Shown: positions 11,654 to 21,929 of the stretch, piece after piece
How positions within the stretch are numbered: the stretch's first letter is position 1
How the letters are laid out: the number at the start of each line of letters is the position of its first letter
Source: Acidobacteriota bacterium
GTDB lineage: Bacteria; Acidobacteriota; Terriglobia; Acidiferrales; UBA7541
DNA length: 64,000 bases
Direction: 5' to 3'
NCBI GenBank assembly: GCA_003223215.1
Contig: QHYH01000091.1
Span: forward strand, 154,926 to 218,925
Notes under the pieces: generated by a model
The model's input: the letters and a program-made list of their open reading frames with translations, nothing else
Told to the model about the DNA's origin: nothing
Databases searched by the model: none
Position numbers and translations under genes: made by a program

Positions 11654-12066
11654 GCCCGGAAGGCGGCGGTTTACTCCGCCGCGCGCATCGCCGCTCGTGT
11701 TGAGGCGCGGGGAGGGACGTGGGCCGGGACGGCCACTTGCGGCACGAGGTTTTGCTTGGCTGGCAGGAGTTGAAAGGGCAAGGTATTTTGCTTGTCGATG
11801 CAGTGCTCGATGGCGGCGTGACGCAGCCGTTTCTTCTGCGCCGACGGGGAGAAAGCCGGGATTTGGAGCCGGATTACTTCGGCTTCCGGACTGCATCTAA
11901 CCAATTATGGGTCGCGTATGGCCTGGCTGCCCGCAATGGGACTGGGATAAATCCTAGAGAGCTCCCTTCAGGAACGAACCTTGCGGCCCGAAACAGTGGC
12001 AAAGGACGGAAAAAGAACGCATGATAGAGGCAGCTTGCGGCGGCTTCCGGAACTAGAGAGGGAAAC
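11654..12066. other. Spacer between tilS and ftsH
   Basis: Frames are open in several phases through this 413-bp stretch, but none shows recognisable motifs or a good ribosome site. In many bacteria hpt lies here; no trace of it was seen. The end of the spacer carries the GAGAGGGA ribosome site of ftsH. Confidence 0.4.
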
Positions 12067-14010
12067 GTGAATTCCAGTTCTACGGTAAAGACAATTCTCT
12101 TCTGGATGTCCATTGTTTTGCTGGGAGTGATGCTCTGGAAGCTGGTCTCCGCAAACGGCGGACAGGCGCGTGAAGACCAGCCGAGTTACAGCGAGTTCAT
12201 GGCCAAGGTCGAAGCGGGTGACGTCAAAGAAGTCACCATGTATCTCGGGCAGGTAAGCTACGAACTTCAGGGTGAGTACATCCGGCCCGCCAATCGCAAA
12301 TTCCAGGTGACCATCGCCAAAGAAGATGCAGCCACCGTCACCAAAGAGCTGCGTGACAAAGCTGTGCAAATCAAAGTCAAGGAACACGGCAACGCCGATT
12401 GGGTGCTTCTCCTCCTCAATGGCCTCCCGCTTCTTCTCCTGGTCGGCTTCTGCTTGTTCCTGATGCGCCAGATGCAAGCTGGCGGAAACAAAGCTCTCAG
12501 CTTTGGCAAGTCCCGCGCGCGCTTGCTTTCCGCCCAGCAAAAGAAGGCCACCTTCAAGGACGTTGCGGGAACCGATGAAGCCAAGGAGGAACTCCAGGAG
12601 ATTATCGAATTCCTCAAAGATCCCCAGAAGTTCCAGAAACTCGGCGGCCGCATTCCCAAGGGCGTTTTGCTGGTCGGCCCCCCGGGGACGGGGAAGACCC
12701 TTTTGGCACGCGCCATCGCTGGTGAAGCGAACGTCCCGTTCTTCTCTATTTCCGGCTCGGACTTTGTGGAAATGTTTGTTGGTGTCGGCGCCAGCCGCGT
12801 GCGCGATCTTTTCGAGCAGGGCAAGAAGAATGCTCCCTGCATCATTTTCATTGACGAAATTGACGCCGTCGGCCGTCACCGCGGCGCGGGCCTGGGCGGC
12901 GGCCACGACGAACGCGAACAAACTCTCAACGCCCTGCTCGTCGAAATGGACGGCTTCGAATCCAACGAGGGCGTGATCCTGATCGCCGCAACCAATCGCC
13001 CCGACGTTCTAGACCCGGCATTGCTTCGCCCCGGCCGGTTTGACCGGCGCGTCGTGGTTGCTCGTCCGGATGTGAAAGGCCGCGAGGAGATTCTCCGCGT
13101 GCATACGCGCAAAGTGCCCATTGGCGACGACGTGGATCTTTCCATCATTGCTCGCGGCACACCGGGCTTCTCCGGAGCCGACCTCGCGAACCTCGTCAAT
13201 GAAGCGGCGCTCTGGGCGGCGCGTCAGAACCGCAAATTTGTCACCATGGCCGATTTTGAGATGTCTAAGGACAAAGTCCTCATGGGCGTCGAGCGCAAGT
13301 CCATGATTCTTTCCGACGAGGAGAAGAAGAACACGGCCTACCACGAAGCCGGCCACGCTCTTGTCGCTGCCATGACACCGGGCGCCGACCCCGTGCACAA
13401 AGTCACCATCATTCCTCGCGGCATGGCGTTGGGCCTCACCATGCAACTGCCGGAGGACGACAAGCACACCTACACGCGCGAGTATCTCGAGGCCATGCTC
13501 GCCGTGCTGATGGGCGGCCGCTCCGCAGAAGAAATCTTCCTCGGCCACATCACCACAGGCGCCGGCAATGACATTGAGCGCTCCACGGACATTGCGCGCA
13601 ACATGGTCTGCGAGTGGGGCATGAGCGAACTCGGGCCGCTGGCCTTTGGCAAGAAAGACGAAGCCATCTTCCTCGGCCGCGAAATCGCCCAGCACCGCGA
13701 CTATTCCGAAGACACCGCCATTCAAATCGACAAGGAAGTGAGGCGCATCGTTAACGCCGCTTACGAAAAAGCGCGTGGCCTTCTGTCGGACAATCGCGAC
13801 GTCCTCGAACGCATTGCGCAGGCTTTGCTGGAACGCGAAGTAATTGACGCCGCCGAAGTGAAGCTGCTCATGGAAGGCAAACCCCTCCCGGAAAAGCTGC
13901 GCACGCCGCCGCAGGCTCCTCCGGCGCCAAGCGTGGAGCCCAAACCGGTGCGACCCGAATTGCGTCCCGCGCCAGGCTTCACCCGCGGCGAAAACCCGGC
14001 CAAAGCCTGA
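12067..14010 (+). CDS. ftsH: ATP-dependent zinc metalloprotease FtsH
   Basis: FtsH is a membrane-anchored AAA+ protease that degrades misassembled membrane proteins and regulators. Two membrane segments (residues about 8-28 and 112-134) flank a short periplasmic domain. The Walker A GPPGTGKT is at 204-211, Walker B FIDEID at 261-266, the second region of homology at about 309-327 ([19 protein letters not shown]), and the zinc-binding HEAGH at 426-430. The 647-residue length is typical. The start is GTG with GAGAGGGA just upstream. The last 40 residues are Pro-rich ([14 protein letters not shown]). It follows tilS on the same strand. Confidence 0.96.
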   Translation: MNSSSTVKTILFWMSIVLLGVMLWKLVSANGGQAREDQPSYSEFMAKVEAGDVKEVTMYLGQVSYELQGEYIRPANRKFQVTIAKEDAATVTKELRDKAVQIKVKEHGNADWVLLLLNGLPLLLLVGFCLFLMRQMQAGGNKALSFGKSRARLLSAQQKKATFKDVAGTDEAKEELQEIIEFLKDPQKFQKLGGRIPKGVLLVGPPGTGKTLLARAIAGEANVPFFSISGSDFVEMFVGVGASRVRDLFEQGKKNAPCIIFIDEIDAVGRHRGAGLGGGHDEREQTLNALLVEMDGFESNEGVILIAATNRPDVLDPALLRPGRFDRRVVVARPDVKGREEILRVHTRKVPIGDDVDLSIIARGTPGFSGADLANLVNEAALWAARQNRKFVTMADFEMSKDKVLMGVERKSMILSDEEKKNTAYHEAGHALVAAMTPGADPVHKVTIIPRGMALGLTMQLPEDDKHTYTREYLEAMLAVLMGGRSAEEIFLGHITTGAGNDIERSTDIARNMVCEWGMSELGPLAFGKKDEAIFLGREIAQHRDYSEDTAIQIDKEVRRIVNAAYEKARGLLSDNRDVLERIAQALLEREVIDAAEVKLLMEGKPLPEKLRTPPQAPPAPSVEPKPVRPELRPAPGFTRGENPAKA

Positions 14011-14147
14011 ACCCGAGAATTATTGCTGAAACATCGTGCCACTTGACGGCCTTCTTTTCTGCTCAAAGCGAAAAAAGCATTTCGCCGTTTTCCTCGTGTA
14101 AGCTGCCGATCGAGCCTTGCCCACCTGCCGTTGCGGAGATCGGTTAT

Positions 14148-14657
14148 ATGCTGATCGCGTTGGGTGGCTTGCCCGGTACCGGAAAAACCACGATTGCGCG
14201 TGAATTGGCACGCCAGCTCGGCGCTGTTCATCTGCGAATCGATTCGATCGAGCAAGCGCTCCGAGATTATGGTGTGGCGGGCCGCTCCATGGACGATGCG
14301 GGGTATCGGGCGGCATACGCAATCGCTGCTGATAATCTATGCACCGGTCAAACGGTAATCGCGGACTCGGTCAATCCGCTGCCCGTGACCCGCGATGCTT
14401 GGGTCGCGGTGGCACAACGCACGGGAGCACGGGTCGTGGAAGTAGAGGTCATCTGTTCCGATCCCGACGAGCACCGGAGGCGTGCAGAGATGCGCATCTC
14501 GGATATTCCCGGATTGCAGCTGCCGACGTGGGAGGAGATTGTTTCTCGCGAATACCATCCGTGGGATCGCGAGCATATTGTGGTTGACACGGCCCTTAGA
14601 GACGTCGAGCAGAATGTCAAGATGCTTCGAGAAGCGCTTGCGGCGCAAAGGGGGTAG
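14148..14657 (+). CDS. P-loop nucleotide kinase-like ATPase
   Basis: A 169-residue protein with Walker A GLPGTGKTT at residues 7-15 and the architecture of small-molecule kinases of the AAA_33 type (gluconate, shikimate and APS kinase relatives). RIDSIEQALRD and TVIADSVNPLP match the second and third strands with acidic and substrate-contacting residues. DPDEHRRRAEMR is a probable lid. The substrate is unknown. The frame is open about 100 nt further upstream, but the chosen ATG puts the P-loop at the usual distance from the N-terminus and has GGAG upstream. The next small gene begins ten nt after its stop, suggesting co-transcription. Confidence 0.82.
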   Translation: MLIALGGLPGTGKTTIARELARQLGAVHLRIDSIEQALRDYGVAGRSMDDAGYRAAYAIAADNLCTGQTVIADSVNPLPVTRDAWVAVAQRTGARVVEVEVICSDPDEHRRRAEMRISDIPGLQLPTWEEIVSREYHPWDREHIVVDTALRDVEQNVKMLREALAAQRG

Positions 14658-14666
14658 AATACGGCC

Positions 14667-14972
14667 ATGGGTAAACAGGACGAAAATCTCAAGGTGATTT
14701 GCCCCTGCTGTCAGGCCAAGCTGGTGATTGATCCAGCTTTTGGCGCCGTGCTCTCTCACGAGGCGCATGTGAGGCCTGGGCCCGATGTGGACCTGACAAA
14801 AGCTTCGAGCATCCTCGAAGAACAGAAGCGGCAGCGTGAGGACAAGTTTGCGGACTCCTTCTTTCAGGAAACGCACAAGGAAGATATCCTCGCCAAGAAA
14901 TTCGAAGAAGCCATGAAAAAGGCCAAAGACGCTCCCGCGGGCAAACCGATACGTGATTTCGACTTGGACTAG
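14667..14972 (+). CDS. Small conserved hypothetical protein with CPCC motif
   Basis: A 101-residue soluble protein that starts MGKQDENLKVICPCCQAKLV; the CPCC may bind zinc as half of a ribbon or with a partner. The remainder is a highly charged helix (ILEEQKRQREDKFADSF, KKFEEAMKKAKDAP), probably coiled coil. It follows the kinase-like gene by ten nt. I recognise the overall type as a recurring acidobacterial protein but know no function for it. Confidence 0.72.
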   Translation: MGKQDENLKVICPCCQAKLVIDPAFGAVLSHEAHVRPGPDVDLTKASSILEEQKRQREDKFADSFFQETHKEDILAKKFEEAMKKAKDAPAGKPIRDFDLD

Positions 14973-15357
14973 CGCACCCAGAACAAATTTCGTTTTTTCG
15001 CCTTATCGACTCGTGGAAAGCATTTTGATGCAGCGAACTCGACTTTCGACAAGACTGGCCGCATGCTGCTGACAAGCAGGTCTTTCTGGCACCGGGATCA
15101 GGTTTTGGGCGGGTGGGCGTCGGCGGGAGCTTTCGTTTCTCTTCGGCGGCAGGGATGCGGATCGCGCCTACGGGAGTTTCATACCTACGATCACCGCTGG
15201 GTCTTTTCAGAGCGACTGTGGTTCTCTCGAGAGAGGATTAGAATCCAATGCACCGCGGGACCGACTTCCCCGCCCAGGAACTTCTCCACGGAACCTGTGT
15301 GCTCTCTGCACCTCGGCGTTATCCTTTTCGTTCTGACACGCGCTAAACTGCTTCCGC
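14973..15357. other. Spacer before folP
   Basis: No gene, RNA or clear promoter was recognised in this 385-bp stretch. A CTCTCGAGAG palindrome near 15227 is the only feature and may be chance. Confidence 0.4.
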
Positions 15358-16242
15358 ATGATGCGCCGAAAAGCTTTCCGGCTGAAACTGCCTTCGCGAA
15401 CGCTGCTGCTTGGCGAGAGGACGCTCGTCATGGGCGTGCTCAACGTCACGCCCGACAGCTTCTCCGATGGAGGCCAATTTCTTGACGCGACGCGCGCCAT
15501 CGAGCATGCACTGGCCATCGAATCCGCCGGCGCCGACGTGCTTGACATTGGCGGCGAATCCACGCGCCCCGGCTCTTCTGGCACGCCTGCCGAGGAAGAG
15601 CTCGCACGCGTCCTGCCTGTTTTGCAGCGTCTTCGTGGCCGGCTGAAAATCCCCATCTCCATCGACACGCAAAAGTTCGAAGTCGCCGAAGCGGCGGTTG
15701 ACGCGGGCGCTCAAATGATCAACGACATATCCGGATTGCGATGCGACCCGCGTGTCGCGGAACTTGCCGCGCGCCGTTCGGTCCCGCTTATCCTGATGCA
15801 CCTGCGCGGCGAGCCGCGCACAATGCAGAAGGCCGGATTTGCCCACGACGTCTTGCGCGACGTCACCAAGGGTCTGCGCCAATCCGTCTCGGTCGCACTT
15901 AAAGCCGGCGTCGCCAAATCACAAATCATCCTCGATCCCGGCATCGGCTTCGGCAAGAGCTTCGCACAAAACTACGAGCTGCTTGAAAAGCTGACGCAGC
16001 TCGGAAAGCTCGGTTATCCGCTGCTGGTCGGCTCTTCTCGAAAGGGCTTTCTGGGCGCAACGCTGGCTCGCGCGGGCAAGCCCGCACCACCCGAATACCG
16101 CATCTGGGGCACCGCCGCGACCGTTACCGCTTCCATCTTGCATGGCGCGCACATCGTCCGCGTGCACGAGGCAGCCGAAATGGTCGAGGTCGCACGGGTC
16201 GCCGACTGCGTCATCAATCCTTCGCTTCGCCGACACCTGTGA
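15358..16242 (+). CDS. folP: Dihydropteroate synthase
   Basis: The enzyme condenses p-aminobenzoate with 6-hydroxymethyl-dihydropterin diphosphate in folate synthesis; it is the sulfonamide target. Both PROSITE-type signatures are present: MGVLNVTPDSFSDGG (residues about 25-39) and DIGGESTRPGSSG (64-76). NDISGLRCDPRVAELAAR, LILMHLRGEPRTMQ, LDPGIGFGKSF and VGSSRKGFLG complete the TIM-barrel active site. At 294 residues it is of normal length. The ATG has no strong ribosome site, and a second ATG follows directly. No other folate gene is adjacent. Confidence 0.95.
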   Translation: MMRRKAFRLKLPSRTLLLGERTLVMGVLNVTPDSFSDGGQFLDATRAIEHALAIESAGADVLDIGGESTRPGSSGTPAEEELARVLPVLQRLRGRLKIPISIDTQKFEVAEAAVDAGAQMINDISGLRCDPRVAELAARRSVPLILMHLRGEPRTMQKAGFAHDVLRDVTKGLRQSVSVALKAGVAKSQIILDPGIGFGKSFAQNYELLEKLTQLGKLGYPLLVGSSRKGFLGATLARAGKPAPPEYRIWGTAATVTASILHGAHIVRVHEAAEMVEVARVADCVINPSLRRHL

Positions 16243-16453
16243 GGCGGCAACCTCCCTGGGCTTTCCCGACAGGAGTTGATTCCAAAGGCGGTTAGAGTCC
16301 TTCGTTTTCAGTTGCTTTTGCACCGGGCACGGAAGAAAGGAAGGAACGACAGTCTGGATTTTCAAGGGTGAATGGAGTTCGCCGTGGCATTCTAATCCGC
16401 AACCGTTTACGGTAGGCTTCCCTGAGTAGTCATCTTCGAGCGGAGCGAAATGG

Positions 16454-18130
16454 ATGAAACAGCAGCTGGTGTCCGGTAGCGGTGGCTCGCGGCGTGGTTG
16501 CGGACGCGCTAAAGCGCGCCCCGCGAGCGGGCTGCGCCGGCGGACCCTGTCGCCGTTCCGATACCGAACACTTCTTCTTTCGTGGACCATTTTCTGTATT
16601 GTTTGTTTCGCGGTGTCGGAGTTAGCGGCGAGCGCGCAACTGCCTCCGGTCCAGAATCCTCTCGTGCCGGGCCAGAATCCCACCACGGCAGGCTGCTCCA
16701 CAACGGAGGCCTCAAGCTGCGCGCAAGTCGCGGCCAAGCTGCTGCCGATCGTCATGGGACCTTCGCCGATGGAGGAAAATCTGCGGCGGCTGACCGACGG
16801 AATCGGGGGGCGCGTAAGCGGCTCTCCGGAAATGGCCAAAGCCGTCGAATGGGCCGTCGCCGCCTTCCGCACCGCCGGAATCGAGATTCACACCGAGAAG
16901 TACACGCTGCCGGCAACCTGGAGCGAAGGCGAAACGCGGCTTGCACTGCTCGGCCCGGTGACGTTTCCCCTCCGGCTGAAATCGACGGGCTGGTCGCCAG
17001 CCACACCGCCAGGTGGAATCGAGGCCGGCGTCATCGACGTGGGCAAGGGGTCGGAAGATGATTTCGCAAAGGTGACGGCGCCTCTCAGGGGCACCGTCCT
17101 GCTGATCCACTCCGACATTGGGGCGACCTGGACTGATCTTTTCAACGAATATTTGCGGCTGCCGGCCATCCTGGACCGGGCCATCCAGAGAGGCGCAGCG
17201 GCCATCCTTTGGATGGGCGCGCGCGAGAGGCTTCTTCTCTATCGCCATACGAATTCGCTGAACGGCGAGATCGACAAGATCCCCCAAGCGATACTTGCAC
17301 GCGAAGACGCCATGCGCCTGGCCCGGACCATTGCGGCGTATCCAGCAAAGGTGCGCGTGCACTTCGAGATGCCCAATAAAACCGGCGGCCCCATCGAGCA
17401 GCAAAACGTAGTCGGCGAAATTCGGGGCTACGAAAAGCCCGACGAAGTGGTCATCCTCGGCGCGCATCTCGATTCCTGGGAACTGGGCAGCGGGGCGCTC
17501 GACAACGGATGCAATGCCGCTCTGGTGATGGAAGCCGCGCGCGCGATCAAGGCCACGGGCTTGCTGCCCCGGCGTACCGTCCGTTTCATCCTTTTCAGCG
17601 GCGAAGAGCAAGGAACCATCGGCTCGCGTGAATATGTGAAGTCGCATCAAAGCGAGCTGGAAAAAGTGCGGGCGATGATCACGTTCGACGAAGGCATCGG
17701 CCGGGTGACCGGCTATTCGCTAGGCGGCCGACGCGACATCGAGGCGGGCGTGCGCGAAACCCTCAAGCCCGTCGAATCCTGGGGCGCGAACCATCACACT
17801 TATGACGCTTTCTTCGGCACTGACAATTTCGATTTTCTTCTTGAAGGCGTGCCTACGCTGGTGGCCAATCAGGAAGAAGCCAACTATCTGCCGAACTATC
17901 ACGCCGCTTCCGACACGTTCGACAAAGTGGACATCCGCGAACTGAAGCTGCACACGGTGCTTGCCGCGCTCACCGCCTGGGGGATCGCCGACCGCACCGA
18001 GCCGCTTGGCAAGCGCCTGACGCGCGCGGAAATTGAAACGCAGATGAAGGAAACGGGGCTCGACCAGCAAATGAAGTCCCTGGGCTACTGGGATTCGTGG
18101 CAATCCGGCGCGCGTGGTCGGAAACCCTGA
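16454..18130 (+). CDS. Exported M28 family zinc aminopeptidase/carboxypeptidase Q-like
   Basis: A 558-residue protein that begins with a basic, arginine-rich stretch and then a hydrophobic segment (LLLSWTIFCIVCFAVSELAASA, split here as residues about 39-60), which acts as a long signal peptide or anchor. The mature part has a PA-like insert followed by the M28 catalytic core: GAHLDSWELGSGALDNG supplies the His and bridging Asp, FSGEEQGTIGS the catalytic and metal Glu, and NYHAASDTFD the last His. The relation to plasma glutamate carboxypeptidase (CPQ) rather than to leucine aminopeptidase is by overall layout. The N-terminus is unusually long and a later start is possible. Confidence 0.85.
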   Translation: MKQQLVSGSGGSRRGCGRAKARPASGLRRRTLSPFRYRTLLLSWTIFCIVCFAVSELAASAQLPPVQNPLVPGQNPTTAGCSTTEASSCAQVAAKLLPIVMGPSPMEENLRRLTDGIGGRVSGSPEMAKAVEWAVAAFRTAGIEIHTEKYTLPATWSEGETRLALLGPVTFPLRLKSTGWSPATPPGGIEAGVIDVGKGSEDDFAKVTAPLRGTVLLIHSDIGATWTDLFNEYLRLPAILDRAIQRGAAAILWMGARERLLLYRHTNSLNGEIDKIPQAILAREDAMRLARTIAAYPAKVRVHFEMPNKTGGPIEQQNVVGEIRGYEKPDEVVILGAHLDSWELGSGALDNGCNAALVMEAARAIKATGLLPRRTVRFILFSGEEQGTIGSREYVKSHQSELEKVRAMITFDEGIGRVTGYSLGGRRDIEAGVRETLKPVESWGANHHTYDAFFGTDNFDFLLEGVPTLVANQEEANYLPNYHAASDTFDKVDIRELKLHTVLAALTAWGIADRTEPLGKRLTRAEIETQMKETGLDQQMKSLGYWDSWQSGARGRKP

Positions 18131-18158
18131 TCTCCCGGTTTCTCACGATCCATGGAGG

Positions 18159-19748
18159 TCATCGAAGTTCGCGGATGATTTCGCGCGCCGCGTTGGCGCC
18201 GCTGGCTCCCGTCAAGCCGTTACCGGGGTGCGTGCCGGAGCCGCAGAGGAAGAGTCCGCGAACCGGCGTTTTGTAGCGCGCCCAATCGAGAACCGGGCGC
18301 ATGGCAAAAAGCTGGTCCAGAGCGAGTTCGCCGTGAAAAATGTGGCCGCCCGTGAATCCGTAAAACGTTTCCAGATCCTCGGGCGTGATGACCTGCATTC
18401 CTTCGACGAGACTAGACAGATCCGGCGCATAGGCGCCGAGCGTATTGATTACGGTGAGGCCGAGATCGCGCCGGCGCGAAACCCAATTCCCTTCCTTCAA
18501 CTTAAAGGGAGCGAACTGCACGTAAGCGGAGAGCACGTGCTTGCCATCAGGCGCGAGTGCTGGATCAAGAATCGTCGGAATGGTGACGTCGAGATACGGC
18601 GCCCGCGATAATTCACCGTACTTGGAATCGTCGAAGGCGCGCTCGAGGTAATCGATGTCCGGGCCGATGTGAATGCGGCCGGAAAGCGCGCGCAACGCAC
18701 CCTCGTTGGCCTCGAGCGCGGAGAAACCGGGCAGACCACCAAGCGCGAGATTCACCTTGGCCACATTGCCCTTGGCTCGGAAATTCTTCATGCGATTCGC
18801 AAATACAGGATCAAGCTGCGAGGGATCGATCAGGTGAAAGAAGGTGCGTTTGGGATCGACCCCGGAAACAACCGCCTCCACGGCAATTTCTTCGCCGTCT
18901 TTGAGGACAACGCCCGCAACCGCTCCGTCCTTGATGCGAATCTCGGCGACCTCCGCTTCCGTGCGAATAACCGCCCCGGCCTCCTTGGCGGATTCCGCCA
19001 GAACGCGCGAGACCGAACCAAGTCCACCCCGCGGAAACGCCGCGGAACCGACCGGATGGGGATCGGCGGCGGCACGAAGAAGCAAGACTGCGGTCGATCC
19101 TGCGGACCACGGGCCCAAGGCATTGCCGAAAATGCCGCGCGCCGCGATCACCGCACGCAATAATTCCGTCTCAAAGAATTCACCGACAAAATCCGCCACC
19201 GCCATGGGTGCCCAGCGGAAAAGATTGAAGATGCCTGCTTTGCCAAGCCGGCGGACCCCGCGCCCGGTCTGGAAGAGATTCCAAAAGTCTTCCGGACTGG
19301 GTTTATCAATCGCGGGCGGTGTCATGGAGGTGAGCTGCGTGAGAACTTCGGAAATGGATTCGAGCGATTCGGCGAATGCGGCGTACTTCCGAGCGTCCTT
19401 TTCCGAAAAATGGGCAAGGTCCACCGCGGTTTTGGCCGTGTCGTTATAGAAAAACAGCGCTTGGCCGTCCGGCGTAGGAGCAAACACCCGGGGATCGGGA
19501 GCAAGAATCTCGCAGCTAAACCTGTCGAGCTGCATGTCGCACCCGATATCGGCGCGCAAAGGCCCCACGGTGTGAGCCAGCGCGGACGCCCGAAAGCCGG
19601 GATAAAACTCCTCGGTGACGGCGCCGCCGCCGACGGTTTCGCGGCGCTCGAGAACAAGCGGCTTGAATCCGCCCTTGGCCAAATAAAAAGCCGCAATCAA
19701 TGCATTGTGGCCGCCGCCAATCAGAACCACGCGCTGTCCGAGCGGCAT
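18159..19748 (-). CDS. FAD-dependent phytoene desaturase-like oxidoreductase (second of a tandem pair)
   Basis: This 529-residue flavoprotein starts with the FAD dinucleotide motif VVLIGGGHNALIAAFYLAKG and the partner ERRETVGGGAVTEEF. The C-terminus carries the second FAD contact (LFLCGSGTHPGNGLTGASG). The family spans CrtI-type carotenoid desaturases and PYROXD2-like proteins; the histidine in GGGHN points to the PYROXD2/NAD(P)-FAD group rather than to true carotenoid genes. No other carotenoid genes are near. It begins one nt after the stop of the upstream paralogue, so translation is probably coupled. Substrate unknown. Confidence 0.85.
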   Translation of the reverse strand: MPLGQRVVLIGGGHNALIAAFYLAKGGFKPLVLERRETVGGGAVTEEFYPGFRASALAHTVGPLRADIGCDMQLDRFSCEILAPDPRVFAPTPDGQALFFYNDTAKTAVDLAHFSEKDARKYAAFAESLESISEVLTQLTSMTPPAIDKPSPEDFWNLFQTGRGVRRLGKAGIFNLFRWAPMAVADFVGEFFETELLRAVIAARGIFGNALGPWSAGSTAVLLLRAAADPHPVGSAAFPRGGLGSVSRVLAESAKEAGAVIRTEAEVAEIRIKDGAVAGVVLKDGEEIAVEAVVSGVDPKRTFFHLIDPSQLDPVFANRMKNFRAKGNVAKVNLALGGLPGFSALEANEGALRALSGRIHIGPDIDYLERAFDDSKYGELSRAPYLDVTIPTILDPALAPDGKHVLSAYVQFAPFKLKEGNWVSRRRDLGLTVINTLGAYAPDLSSLVEGMQVITPEDLETFYGFTGGHIFHGELALDQLFAMRPVLDWARYKTPVRGLFLCGSGTHPGNGLTGASGANAAREIIRELR

Positions 19749-19749
19749 G

Positions 19750-21360
19750 TCAGTTCGCCGCCTTAAAACGAAATGCGCGCGACTTCGAGTCTTTCAGAAT
19801 GACCTGGCTCGCTAAGCGGCCGTTTGCACCCATGATGCCTCCGCCGGGGTGCGTAGCCGAGCCACACATGTAGAGGTTTTCGATCGGGGTGCGGTAATAC
19901 GCCCAACCCGCAACGGGCCGCAGGAAGAAAAGCTGTTCGAGAGAAAGCTCGCCTTGAAAAATATTTCCTTGTGTCAGGCCAAATTCGCGTTCGAGGTCGA
20001 GCGGGGTCAGCACCTGTTTGCCGATAATGATGTTTTTGATGTTGGGCGCGTACTCGGCAATCGTCTCGATGACGTTGTTGCCGAAAGCCTCGCGCCGCTC
20101 GTCCCAGGTGTCCTCGGCAAGTTTGTATGGCGCGTATTGTACGAAACACGAAAGAACATGTTTGCCCGGAGGCGCTACGCTCGGATCGGTCAAGCTCGGA
20201 ATCACCATGTCGATGTACGGTCGGTGCGAGTAGTGGCCGTACTTGGCGTCATCGTAAGCGCGCTCCATGTAGTCCATCCCGGGAGAGATGGAAATCGCGC
20301 CGCGAAGATGCGCGCCCGGACCAGGCAGGCATTTGAAATTCGGAAGGGCGTCCAGCGCAAGATTGACCTTGCCGGAAGAGCCCCGGAATTTGTAATGGCG
20401 CACGCTTTCCAGGAAATCAGCCGGGAGCTCACTGGGTTCGAGAAATTTTTCGAAGGTTAGGTGCGGATCGACGCTGGAGGAAACGACTTTCGCGGAGACT
20501 TCTTCACCCGATAGCAGCACGACCCCGCAGGCCCGCCCGGTTTTGGTCAGGATTTTGCCAACCGGCGCTTTGGTGCGGATTTCCGCGCCAAGTTCGCGTG
20601 CTGCCGAAGCGATGGCGCTCGAAATGGCTCCGGTGCCGCCTCGGCTGAAACCCCAGGAGCGAAACGCTCCGTCAATTTCGCCCATATAGTGATGCAGCAG
20701 AACATAGGCAGTGCCCGGCGAGCGAATCCCCAGGAACGTCCCGATGATTCCCGACGCGGACATGGTGGCTTTCAGAACATCGGTCTCGAACCATTGGTCG
20801 AGAAAATCGGCTGAGCTCATGGTCATGAGTTGCACCAGCGTGTAGCGCTCGTCGGAAGAAAGTTCGCGGAAGCGCTGCAACAAGAAATGAAACTGCTTGA
20901 GGTCGCGCGGATTGAGCGTTGTCGGGTCGGGCGGAATCATGGACAGGATGGGCTTCACGAACCGGCACATCGGAACCATCATCTTCGAGAATTCTTCGTA
21001 CGCTTCGGCGTCCACGCGGGAGTGCCGGCGAATCTCGCGAACGGTTTTGGTGTGGTCGTTCACGCGCCACAGGTGATCACCGTTGGGCATCGGCGTGAAC
21101 GTGCCGTCGAGCGGCAGGATTTCCAGCCCGTGCCGTGGCAAGTCGAGCTCCCGGATGATCTCCGGCCGCAGCAGCGAGACCACGTAAGAACACTCCGAAA
21201 ACAGGAACCCGGGAAAAATCTCTTCTGTCACTGCCGCGCCGCCCAGCACGTGCCGGCGCTCGAGAACGACGACTTTCTTCCCTGCTTTTGCAAGATACGC
21301 GGCATTGACCAGCCCATTGTGGCCGCCGCCGATGACGATCACGTCGTAGTGCTGCCCCAT
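19750..21360 (-). CDS. FAD-dependent phytoene desaturase-like oxidoreductase (first of a tandem pair)
   Basis: A 536-residue paralogue of the following gene. It has the FAD motif DVIVIGGGHNGLVNAAYLAK near the N-terminus, ERRHVLGGAAVTEEIFPGF, and the C-terminal NLYMCGSATHPGGGIMGANG. The frame extends 43 codons further upstream, but the ATG at MGQHYDVIVIGGG gives the family N-terminus and is chosen. It reads first in a two-gene operon and ends one nt before the next ATG. The two proteins align along their whole length, so the pair arose by an old tandem duplication or acts as a heteromer (inference). Confidence 0.85.
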   Translation of the reverse strand: MGQHYDVIVIGGGHNGLVNAAYLAKAGKKVVVLERRHVLGGAAVTEEIFPGFLFSECSYVVSLLRPEIIRELDLPRHGLEILPLDGTFTPMPNGDHLWRVNDHTKTVREIRRHSRVDAEAYEEFSKMMVPMCRFVKPILSMIPPDPTTLNPRDLKQFHFLLQRFRELSSDERYTLVQLMTMSSADFLDQWFETDVLKATMSASGIIGTFLGIRSPGTAYVLLHHYMGEIDGAFRSWGFSRGGTGAISSAIASAARELGAEIRTKAPVGKILTKTGRACGVVLLSGEEVSAKVVSSSVDPHLTFEKFLEPSELPADFLESVRHYKFRGSSGKVNLALDALPNFKCLPGPGAHLRGAISISPGMDYMERAYDDAKYGHYSHRPYIDMVIPSLTDPSVAPPGKHVLSCFVQYAPYKLAEDTWDERREAFGNNVIETIAEYAPNIKNIIIGKQVLTPLDLEREFGLTQGNIFQGELSLEQLFFLRPVAGWAYYRTPIENLYMCGSATHPGGGIMGANGRLASQVILKDSKSRAFRFKAAN

Positions 21361-21929
21361 GCAGTCAGGCTCCGCTAGAGACTCAGTAGAGAAAATGCGG
21401 GATGCAAAGACAAAGCATTTTACAGAGCCCAGGAATGAGGCACAAGAAGTCGAATGGTCTCGGTATCGCCCCATGGGAACCGCAGACAATTACGTGGAAT
21501 CGGAAGGCATCGAGCGAGTCCTCTGCCGGGCATCCGACTTCATCTCGTCATAGTAGTACCCGCTCCTACAAGTCGGGGCCTTTGGCGCCGTCCGGTCGCC
21601 GCTGAAGATCGACAACCACCTTTTTGACAACCGGCAGGACTCACGTCTCCTTGAGCACCACAGGAAGGGGGCAGCGAGAGAAGAGAGGCTTGGGGGGCTA
21701 GATCAGAACGAAGTTCCGTGGGTCATTGGTCGGCTGGAAGAAGCCCAGCCGAGGGGGAGCGGCTTCGGGAGAAATGTTTCCAAATGGACAACAAAATCTG
21801 TTATTGAGATGAGTACAGGGGGTACGGGGAGGCTTGTGTCGGAGGCAGGGGGGAAACTAATGTAGATTGTGCTCTTTTGGAAGGGTCGAGAACGAACTTG
21901 GGACCGTTTGAACAGGAAGAAACACCGGA
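21361..21929. other. Divergent spacer between FAD oxidoreductases and the PilZ/HEAT gene
   Basis: No gene is seen in this 569-bp stretch. It separates a minus-strand operon from a plus-strand gene, so both promoters should lie here. A tract near 21555-21600 (CGCTCCTACAAGTCGGGGCC) looks like a decayed member of the dispersed GC-rich palindromes. Confidence 0.4.

Noticed and set aside
11719-12024. Open frame of 101 codons between tilS and ftsH
   Set aside because: No ribosome site, no recognisable motif and other phases are equally open; not supported as a gene.
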